Shown in pieces: positions 1-5,216 of a stretch of DNA of 6,935 nt (within the stretch, counting starts at the first letter, position 1; each line of letters opens with the position of its first letter). The translations under genes and the position numbers were made by a program. The notes beneath the pieces were generated by a model. The model searched no databases, was not told the DNA's origin, and saw nothing but the letters and a program-made list of their open reading frames with translations. This DNA is from an uncultured Chitinophagaceae bacterium (GTDB lineage Bacteria > Bacteroidota > Bacteroidia > Chitinophagales > Chitinophagaceae), in the NCBI GenBank assembly GCA_934502905.1, contig CAKSVK010000180.1, positions 1 through 6,935 on the forward strand, written 5' to 3'.

Positions 1-121
1 CGTCATAGTCGGGCCCCATATCCGTATCAAAGATCACAGGAACCGGGAATCGGTTTTTCTGTGCCTGCAGGAGTAAGTTACCTGCCAGGAAGCACAACAG
101 GAGCAGCGTTATTTTTTTCAT
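1..121 (-). CDS. Secreted nucleoside hydrolase (IunH-like), N-terminal fragment cut by window edge
   Basis: Only the first 40 codons are present; the gene runs off the left edge. The protein begins with a Sec signal peptide: MKK, then a leucine-rich core at about residues 5-18, then a likely signal peptidase I site at QA|Q near residues 19-21, a cleavage form common in Bacteroidota. The mature start reads VIFDTDMGPDYD (D32, D34, D38, D40). It matches the N-terminal aspartate cluster of inosine-uridine nucleoside N-ribohydrolases, which bind Ca2+ and the ribose hydroxyls. That family splits the N-glycosidic bond of ribonucleosides to free base and ribose. The ATG at 119-121 is chosen because the signal peptide starts right there. 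The export signal implies periplasmic or extracellular action, unlike the cytosolic E. coli enzymes. It lies on the same strand as the upstream isomerase gene but is separated from it by 301 nt holding a repeat element. Family assignment from 40 residues is good but not final, and substrate range cannot be judged. Confidence 0.82.
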   Translation of the reverse strand, partial: MKKITLLLLCFLAGNLLLQAQKNRFPVPVIFDTDMGPDYD

Positions 122-178
122 TTTCTAGTCAGGTTAAGAAGGTACATTTTTAATGCTTTCGCTCTATACACATTTTCC

Positions 179-362
179 GGTTGGTGAGACATCATGTGGC
201 CTTCAATTTAAGAAACGTGGTCTATAAAACACCCCAAAGGGGTTTAATTTGAATAGCCGCCGGTGTAACCGGGGAAAAGAATACCAAAAATTTACATTGA
301 ATCCGCCGCGGCAGATTCAAGCCCGCAGGGCTTGAACTGACAGCAATAGTGTCTCACCGACC
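179..362. repeat. MITE-like palindromic element with 13-bp imperfect terminal inverted repeats
   Basis: The left end GGTTGGTGAGACA (179-191) and the right end TGTCTCACCGACC (350-362) are inverted repeats agreeing at 12 of 13 positions, and they bound 184 bp. Inside lie three perfect short hairpins, each with a 3-nt loop: ACCCC-AAA-GGGGT (231-243), CCGGT-GTA-ACCGG (260-272) and TTCAAGCCC-GCA-GGGCTTGAA (316-336). A fourth, imperfect palindrome, GAATC-cGCCGCGGCa-GATTC (299-318), overlaps the last one. No ORF of useful size lies inside. Terminal inverted repeats, small size and dense internal palindromes are the marks of a non-autonomous, MITE-like or REP/BIME-like dispersed repeat. I see no clear target-site duplication next to the ends. 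It could instead be a structured leader or 3' RNA of the flanking genes. Copy number elsewhere in the genome would decide this and cannot be seen here. Confidence 0.5.
316..336. repeat. Perfect 9-bp stem, 3-nt loop hairpin inside the MITE-like element
   Basis: TTCAAGCCC (316-324) and GGGCTTGAA (328-336) pair perfectly around a 3-nt loop. It is the strongest hairpin in the window. No T-run follows on either strand, so it is not a standard Rho-independent terminator. Its left arm shares bases 316-318 with the neighbouring palindrome at 299-318, so the two structures cannot both form fully. Confidence 0.6.
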
Positions 363-422
363 ACTACTAATAGCTCTACCAGGTGTAAGGTATGCACGAT
401 TTAAAAGAACATTTATTACCGG

Positions 423-1313
423 TTACCAGCCAAACACTTTTTTCACATATGCCCTGCTGATCTCCCAGTTTTCTGCCACCGGTCTGGCATTGGGCTCCTC
501 AAAAGCCAGCTCTACCGCTGCATTGCCGGCATAATTGATCTTCTGCAGGGCAGCGGCTATTGCCGGAAAGTCGATCACGCCATCTCCTACAGCTTCTGCA
601 AACTTACCGTTTGCCGCCTGGTCCCTGATGTGCAGGTAGACGATCTTATGACCATAGGTATTGATAAACCAAACCGGGTCGATTTCGCCGCGGAACAACC
701 ACTGGATATCCGGGCCCAATCCAAGCTCCGGAACACGCTGCATTGTGCCTTTCAGGTCATGCATGTCGCCCATCAGCTCATAGGTATGGTTGTGCAGGTT
801 AGGTTGTATCTTATGCCTGCTGCATATTTCCATGATCTTTTTAAGGGTCCCGGCCTGCACATCCAGCTCGTCTTCTGTTTTTAACCTGCCGGCGTCCCCC
901 GAAGATAAGCCGATCATCGACCCGCCTACCTGCTGCAATCTTTCCGCTACGGTTTCCATGTTCTGCAGGATAAATTCCTGCTCGTCCCGGTTCCACATAT
1001 CACCATAAAAGGAGGTACCCGTTACCGGTAGTTCGTACTGTGCAGATAATTTCTTCAGGCGGTCAACCGATCCCTCCTGTAGCAAAATGGGCTCCATTAT
1101 TTCCACTCCGGCATATCCTGCTGCTTTTATCTCGCTGAATACCTCATCCAGTATAGGCGTACAGTTCCAGTCCGGCGGGAACCTGCTGGCATATACCCAT
1201 AAATGGGCATGCACATGTACACCTGCTTCAGCCGGTTGTCCGCAGCCCTGTAACCAGATGCCGCCGGCAAACGCTCCTGCCGTTTTAATAAAATCTCTTC
1301 TTGACAATGCCAT
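423..1313 (-). CDS. Tat-exported TIM-barrel sugar phosphate isomerase/epimerase-like protein
   Basis: This 296-residue protein resembles the xylose isomerase-like TIM-barrel family (AP endonuclease 2 fold), whose members isomerise, epimerise or dehydrate sugars and inositols with a divalent metal. A twin-arginine signal, SRRDFIK at residues 4-10, is followed by a hydrophobic stretch and LQGC ending at Cys24. It is thus a probable Tat-exported lipoprotein anchored in the periplasm. Likely metal and active-site positions are Glu71 in GVEIMEP, His174/His176 in NLHNHTYE, Asp202 in GPDIQW, His228 in YLHIRD, the GDGVID segment (243-248) and Glu268 in AVELAFE. The ATG at 1311-1313 is chosen because it puts the Tat motif at the N-terminus; an ATG 78 nt upstream would add 26 residues and overlap the dehydrogenase gene. 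The chosen ATG lies 5 nt after the dehydrogenase stop, so translation is probably coupled. Family is fairly certain; substrate is unknown. Given its partner, it may act on a keto-sugar made by the quinoprotein (inference). Confidence 0.85.
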   Translation of the reverse strand: MALSRRDFIKTAGAFAGGIWLQGCGQPAEAGVHVHAHLWVYASRFPPDWNCTPILDEVFSEIKAAGYAGVEIMEPILLQEGSVDRLKKLSAQYELPVTGTSFYGDMWNRDEQEFILQNMETVAERLQQVGGSMIGLSSGDAGRLKTEDELDVQAGTLKKIMEICSRHKIQPNLHNHTYELMGDMHDLKGTMQRVPELGLGPDIQWLFRGEIDPVWFINTYGHKIVYLHIRDQAANGKFAEAVGDGVIDFPAIAAALQKINYAGNAAVELAFEEPNARPVAENWEISRAYVKKVFGW

Positions 1314-1318
1314 ATTTG

Positions 1319-3499
1319 CTATTTTTCCGGTGGCAGCGCAAAGGCCACATAGGAGTCGCCGGATTTTGTGCCCAGCTTGCCTCCGCCACATGCAATGACA
1401 ATATATTGCCTGCCATCCATTTCATAGGTGGCAGGAGTGGCAAATCCTGCTGCGGGGAGCTTATACTCCCACAACAACTTTCCCGAATGTTTATTATACG
1501 CACGGAACATGCCATCCTTGGAAGCACCTATAAACAACAAGCCGCCCCTGGTTACTACAGGTCCCCCGTAGTTTTCCGTACCTGTATTAGGGATCCCTTT
1601 TTCCTTAAAGTAAGGATCTTCTCCCAGCGTTGTCTTCCAGAGATGTTCCCCGGAGTTCATATCGATGGCCGTGATGGTGCCCCACGGTGGTGCTATGCCG
1701 GGCAACCCGGATTTTGTGATGAATTTATTGTAACCGGAAATTTCATAAGGTAATACCCGGAAGGAATCGATAGCCGACATCTGCGGAACATAGGCTTTCT
1801 TTTGTTCTGCCGGAAGGTTCAGCACAAAGGAAGCAATGGCGTCCTTGTCCTGCTGGCTTAAGTGCTGGAAAGAAGGCATCATGCGTCTTCCCGCGTTTAT
1901 AAAGGTTAAAAATGTACTGCTGTTATAGGTTTTACCTGCATTCACAATGGAAGGGTAATTACCTGTTCCCTTCCTGTCGGCTCCGTGGCATGACATACAA
2001 TGCTGCCTGTACATCCGTTGTCCGGCCTGCAGGTAAGTTTCCTTACCTTCTGTAGGGTCGGTATCATACATCTGGAGTATCCAGGCCATTTCATTGGCAT
2101 TGACATACAGTATGCCTGTTTCAGGGTCTACTGCCGGACCGCCCCATTCTGCACCCCCGTCAAACCCGGGGAAAATGATCGTTCCTTCCTTGGACTGGGG
2201 AGTGAACAGCTTGCCGGAACGGGAATTCCGGAACAGCGTCTTTATCGCTTCATATTCATCCGCCGGCAAATGAGGATTGAGCTGGTCTTCCGTTAAAACC
2301 TGGCGTACGAAAGGAGCCGGCTTTTGCGGAATCGGCTGCGTGGGCCATAATTGTTCGCCTATTAAATTGGTAACGGTATCCACCGGTGTTTCCACTACCG
2401 GGAACAGAGGCGTTCCGTTTGCCCTGTCAAAAATGAAAACAAACCCGGTTTTGGTCGTTTGCGCTACAGCATCTATCTTTTTGCCATTGTGGTTCACCGT
2501 TAGCAGCACCGGGGCACTGGAAGGATCCCAGTCCCAGGTATCATGATGGATATACTGGAAATGCCAGATACGTTTTCCCGTTGTCGCGTCCAACGCCAGC
2601 AGGCAATCCGCATACAGGTTGGCGCCCTTTCTTTTGCCACCATAGAAATCCATGGAGGCAGAGCCTATAGGCACATATGCGATCCCGCTTGTATGATCGA
2701 TGGTCATGCCCATCCAGTTGTTGGCGCCGCCCGTGGTCTTCCAGGCATCAGGATTTTCCCATGTTTCATGACCCGGTTCACCGGGACGGGGAATGGTCCT
2801 GAACGACCACACCAGCCTGCCGGTCCGTACATCAAAGGCCCTGACATCACCCGGCGCTGCATCCATACCTTCAGAAACACGTGTGCCTGTAAGCAGCAGG
2901 TCTTTATAGACGGATGGCGCAGAGGTAGCCGTAACAAAAAGATCTTTTACATTTTCCATTTCCAGTCCTTCATGAAGATCTACCTTACCTTCTTCTCCGA
3001 AACCTTCTACCAGCTTACCGGTCCGGGCGTCTATACAATGCAGGTAGGGTCCTGCCGTATAGAAAATCCGTTCATCGGTCTTTCCATCTGTCCAGTAAGC
3101 CACCCCACGGTTGTTGTTCAGGTTGAAATGTCCTTTTTTATCGGTGGTAATAGAATCAAAAGGAGAGAACATCCATTTCTGCTGCCCGGTTGCGGCGTCT
3201 ACCGCAAACACTTTCAGCATAGGGGAGGTGGCATACATCACCCCGTTTACGATGATCGGGTTGCACTGTATCTGGGAATGGGCGGCGGTGTCTGCATCGC
3301 CGGTATGAAATTCCCAGGCTACTTCCAGTTGTGTAACGTTGCCGGTATCGATCTGGGTGAGCGAAGAGTATTTATTACTTTCGCCATTCCCATGCGCCAT
3401 GGTCCAGGAACGGTACTCTTTGCGGTCGTCCGGACTTTGGCAGGCAGCCGCCAGCAGGCAACTGATAAAAGCAAACCGGTAAAGTTTAGTGTACTTCAT
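1319..3499 (-). CDS. PQQ-dependent quinoprotein dehydrogenase (mGDH-like) with inserted cytochrome c domain, lipoprotein
   Basis: This 726-residue protein has a lipoprotein signal ending LLAAAC (Cys20). A quinoprotein beta-propeller follows, with repeated W-type blade motifs of the form xDxxTGxxxW near residues 98-110, 220-231, 301-312, 610-621 and 666-677, and related segments near 154-168 and 355-369. HHDTWDWD (318-325) and TTKTGFVFIFDR (348-359, Lys350) correspond to the conserved Asp and Lys regions of membrane glucose dehydrogenases. A c-type cytochrome domain sits inside the propeller at about 490-565: CMSCH (501-505) binds haem and Met540 or Met541 in RRMMPSF is the probable axial ligand. 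The C-terminus returns to the propeller with the NYGGPVVTRGGLLFIGA and GDSYVAFALP segments typical of the family. It should oxidise a sugar or alcohol in the periplasm and pass electrons through its own haem to the respiratory chain. The ATG at 3497-3499 is chosen for the signal peptide and an AAGGA 7 nt upstream; the frame extends to a TTG at 3553. Glucose as substrate is not proven. Confidence 0.93.
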   Translation of the reverse strand: MKYTKLYRFAFISCLLAAACQSPDDRKEYRSWTMAHGNGESNKYSSLTQIDTGNVTQLEVAWEFHTGDADTAAHSQIQCNPIIVNGVMYATSPMLKVFAVDAATGQQKWMFSPFDSITTDKKGHFNLNNNRGVAYWTDGKTDERIFYTAGPYLHCIDARTGKLVEGFGEEGKVDLHEGLEMENVKDLFVTATSAPSVYKDLLLTGTRVSEGMDAAPGDVRAFDVRTGRLVWSFRTIPRPGEPGHETWENPDAWKTTGGANNWMGMTIDHTSGIAYVPIGSASMDFYGGKRKGANLYADCLLALDATTGKRIWHFQYIHHDTWDWDPSSAPVLLTVNHNGKKIDAVAQTTKTGFVFIFDRANGTPLFPVVETPVDTVTNLIGEQLWPTQPIPQKPAPFVRQVLTEDQLNPHLPADEYEAIKTLFRNSRSGKLFTPQSKEGTIIFPGFDGGAEWGGPAVDPETGILYVNANEMAWILQMYDTDPTEGKETYLQAGQRMYRQHCMSCHGADRKGTGNYPSIVNAGKTYNSSTFLTFINAGRRMMPSFQHLSQQDKDAIASFVLNLPAEQKKAYVPQMSAIDSFRVLPYEISGYNKFITKSGLPGIAPPWGTITAIDMNSGEHLWKTTLGEDPYFKEKGIPNTGTENYGGPVVTRGGLLFIGASKDGMFRAYNKHSGKLLWEYKLPAAGFATPATYEMDGRQYIVIACGGGKLGTKSGDSYVAFALPPEK

Positions 3500-3506
3500 T
3501 TTTAAA

Positions 3507-3511
3507 TCCTT
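3507..3511 (-). promoter_or_regulatory. Possible ribosome binding site AAGGA for the quinoprotein gene
   Basis: AAGGA on the minus strand stands 7 nt before the ATG at 3499. Bacteroidota often lack such sites, so it is modest support. It favours the ATG at 3499 over the TTG at 3553, as does the lipoprotein signal that starts at this ATG. Confidence 0.4.
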
Positions 3512-3538
3512 AATATCAGGTATGATTATCCCTGCGTT

Positions 3539-3560
3539 ATGTAAAGCAGGCAATTTACAT
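3539..3560. promoter_or_regulatory. Dyad ATGTAAA-8 nt-TTTACAT, possible operator or RNA hairpin
   Basis: ATGTAAA (3539-3545) and TTTACAT (3554-3560) are perfect 7-bp inverted repeats around an 8-nt spacer, giving a 22-bp site with two-fold symmetry. The size fits a dimeric helix-turn-helix regulator site. In RNA it would be an A/U-rich, rather weak hairpin. It lies 40 nt ahead of the dehydrogenase start. No regulator gene is in the window, so the role is open. Confidence 0.35.
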
Positions 3561-3626
3561 TTAAGTTTTCTTCCTGTAATGTTTTTACCAGGATACTGTT
3601 TGTAAAATTCCGGTCAACGACCCCTA

Positions 3627-5198
3627 TCAGTAACCGGGGTTTTGCTCCAGTCCGGGGTTGGCCAACCTGATATTGTAAGGTATCGGGTACAGTTCCTTTG
3701 TTCTGTCTGCATCTACGGTCTTTTCCCAACGGGCATCCCCGAATTTTCCAAAACGGATCAGGTCTTCTCGCCTTTTCATTTCGTAGGCAAATTCCCGTCC
3801 CCGCTCATCCAGGAACTCCTCCAGGGTAAGTGAAGTATAGACGGCATCAGGATCCCCGGGAGCAAAGCTGCGGGCTCTCACATCATTCACAAGCTGTATG
3901 GCTTCCTGTGTGAAAACGCCATTGTTCTTGCGCATCAGGCATTCAGCTTTTATGAACATGATCTCACCCAGCCTGAATACAACCAGGTCATTGCTCATTT
4001 GTGTCGGAGAGGCTTCCTGTGGCGTACCTTTTTGTATCTCGTACTTAACATTGCATACACCCTGTCCGTATCCACCGGTAGGATTGTTCAGCATTGCTAT
4101 ATGGGGATAGATCTCAAATTGTTTCCCATCCTGATCGTACCAACCGGGCACCGGTTGTATGGCTCCGTTTTCATCTACGTAAGTTTGCGGACCAAAAAGC
4201 CACTGGTTACGCCGCAGGTCGTTTTCGCCAAAGAGGTTGAAAAATGCTTCGGGCGTGACCACTTTGCCCCAGAGCCAGTCATTAAAATACCACTGCCATC
4301 CCAGGGCGCCCCATAGCTGCACCTGCACGGCATTAAAGCCGGGCGCATTCACTGCGTCGTAAGGAACGACCAATATGTTTTCATTGCTGTTCTCATTCCT
4401 GATCTTGAACGGATCATTCCAGTTGGCATCCAGTGTATAAGATTCATCCCCCTCGAGTATATTGTTACAGGCGGTAATACAATCATCCCACCGGGCAGTT
4501 CCCGTGTATACTTCTGCATTCAGGTATAAGCGGGCGAGTAATGCGTTGGCAGCCGATTGTGTGAAATGACCATACCAGTCTGATGATCCCTTTTTTGCCA
4601 GGAAGCTGATATTATCTTTTATCTCCTTCTCCACGAAGGCAAATACCTCCGCCCTGGGTGAAGTTTCCGGGTTAACAGTATTAAGGCTGGTAACGACCGG
4701 CACATTCCCGTACTGATCCAGCAGCCAGTAATACAGCATCGCCCGCACCATTTTCACTTCAGCTATCAGCTGCTCTTTGGGTTTCGGCAGATCAAAGCCG
4801 GATATATCACGGTTTTCCATAGCGCCTATAAAGCTGTTGCAATAGCCGATCCCCTGGTACAGGTTGCTCCATTCGTACAGGATAAAAGGCTCCTGGGACG
4901 TCCACTGATGCTGGAAGAAACGGATCCATTGCCCGTTTTCATATCCTTCATTCGCCTTCACGGTTACAACCACCTCATCCGTTGATAATTCACTCATGGT
5001 AAAATGGATCTCGTACATTACTTTCTGCAGGAAGGCATATGGCAGTCCGTAGGCAGCCATCACCTGGGTAGCATTGGTATAAAAATTATCTTCCGTATCA
5101 TCACTGTACACATGTTCCTGTAGCTTTTTGGCGCATCCTGAAAATATAAGAGCGGCAAAAACATATACGATGCTTATTTTGAGAAATACTTTTTTCAC
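3627..5198 (-). CDS. SusD/RagB-family nutrient-binding outer-membrane lipoprotein
   Basis: This 523-residue protein is the surface lipoprotein that pairs with a SusC transporter, binding substrate and acting as a lid over its barrel. It starts MKKVFLK, has a hydrophobic stretch and a lipobox FSGC with Cys22 as the lipidated residue. The N-terminal SusD-like part contains the usual helical segments (for example IGYCNSFIGAM and VRAMLYYWLLDQYGNVPVV). The C-terminal RagB/SusD part carries VVFRLGEIMFIKAECLMR and a FLDERGREFAYEMKRREDLIRFGKF segment, and the protein ends LANPGLEQNPGY, a typical SusD ending. Length is usual for the family. The start is a GTG at 5196-5198; it is chosen because the signal peptide begins exactly there and the next Met would remove it. 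It lies 17 nt after the SusC stop, without a Shine-Dalgarno site, as expected of a co-transcribed susCD pair. The sequence does not tell which glycan or small molecule is bound. Confidence 0.95.
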   Translation of the reverse strand: MKKVFLKISIVYVFAALIFSGCAKKLQEHVYSDDTEDNFYTNATQVMAAYGLPYAFLQKVMYEIHFTMSELSTDEVVVTVKANEGYENGQWIRFFQHQWTSQEPFILYEWSNLYQGIGYCNSFIGAMENRDISGFDLPKPKEQLIAEVKMVRAMLYYWLLDQYGNVPVVTSLNTVNPETSPRAEVFAFVEKEIKDNISFLAKKGSSDWYGHFTQSAANALLARLYLNAEVYTGTARWDDCITACNNILEGDESYTLDANWNDPFKIRNENSNENILVVPYDAVNAPGFNAVQVQLWGALGWQWYFNDWLWGKVVTPEAFFNLFGENDLRRNQWLFGPQTYVDENGAIQPVPGWYDQDGKQFEIYPHIAMLNNPTGGYGQGVCNVKYEIQKGTPQEASPTQMSNDLVVFRLGEIMFIKAECLMRKNNGVFTQEAIQLVNDVRARSFAPGDPDAVYTSLTLEEFLDERGREFAYEMKRREDLIRFGKFGDARWEKTVDADRTKELYPIPYNIRLANPGLEQNPGY

Positions 5199-5216
5199 AG
5201 TCGTTAATTTTTAGAA

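Larger units (their letters stand above)
122..422. other. 301-bp intergenic region between isomerase and nucleoside hydrolase genes
   Basis: No convincing coding region is visible; the short plus-strand ORF starting at 349 runs into the antisense of the isomerase gene. The middle of the spacer is the palindrome-rich element at 179-362. I found no clear Bacteroidota promoter of the TTTG / TAnnTTTG type on the minus strand. The nucleoside hydrolase is therefore either read through from upstream or driven by a promoter that I cannot recognise. On the minus strand the ACCCC/GGGGT hairpin (231-243) is followed by GTTTTAT, which is only weakly terminator-like. Confidence 0.7.
3500..3626. other. 127-bp spacer between susD-like and quinoprotein genes, with small dyads
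   Basis: The susD-like gene ends TGA and is followed at once by an in-frame TAG (3624-3626), a tandem stop. A short hairpin GGTC-AAC-GACC (3612-3622) lies just past it; a run of four T's follows on the minus strand a few bases later, which is too weak to call a terminator. A second stem, TCCTG/CAGGA extended by TAA/TTA with one bulged base (3572-3593, loop TGTTT), and a dyad at 3539-3560 lie further on. No TTTG / TAnnTTTG promoter is visible on the minus strand. Read-through from susCD with RNA folding that tunes the downstream pair is the simplest reading. Confidence 0.5.

Noticed and set aside
231..243. ACCCC-AAA-GGGGT hairpin as a transcription terminator for the minus-strand genes
   Set aside because: The stem is only 5 bp, the following GTTTTAT is a poor T-run, and the hairpin is part of the palindromic element about 180 nt past the isomerase stop.
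139..392. Direct repeat AAGGTA at 139-144 and 387-392 as a target-site duplication of the repeat element
   Set aside because: The copies are 25-35 nt away from the inverted repeat ends and only 6 bp long, so chance is the better explanation unless the true element is larger than 179-362.
349..534. A 61-codon plus-strand ORF crossing the element end and the isomerase 3' end
   Set aside because: Its first part is the right terminal repeat and spacer and the rest is antisense to the isomerase; no coding signal of its own.
1301..1753. A 150-codon plus-strand ORF antisense to the end of the quinoprotein gene
   Set aside because: Same kind of shadow; the minus-strand frame has strongly conserved protein features throughout this stretch.
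2543..3505. A 320-codon plus-strand ORF antisense to the quinoprotein gene
   Set aside because: It lies almost wholly opposite a clear family member, has no recognisable domain or signal, and is rich in Cys, His, Gly and Arg as expected from the antisense of a codon-biased gene.
3634..3659. Direct repeat CCGGGGTT at 3634-3641 and 3652-3659
   Set aside because: It encodes the two NPG motifs at the end of the SusD-like protein, a usual protein feature rather than a DNA repeat element.
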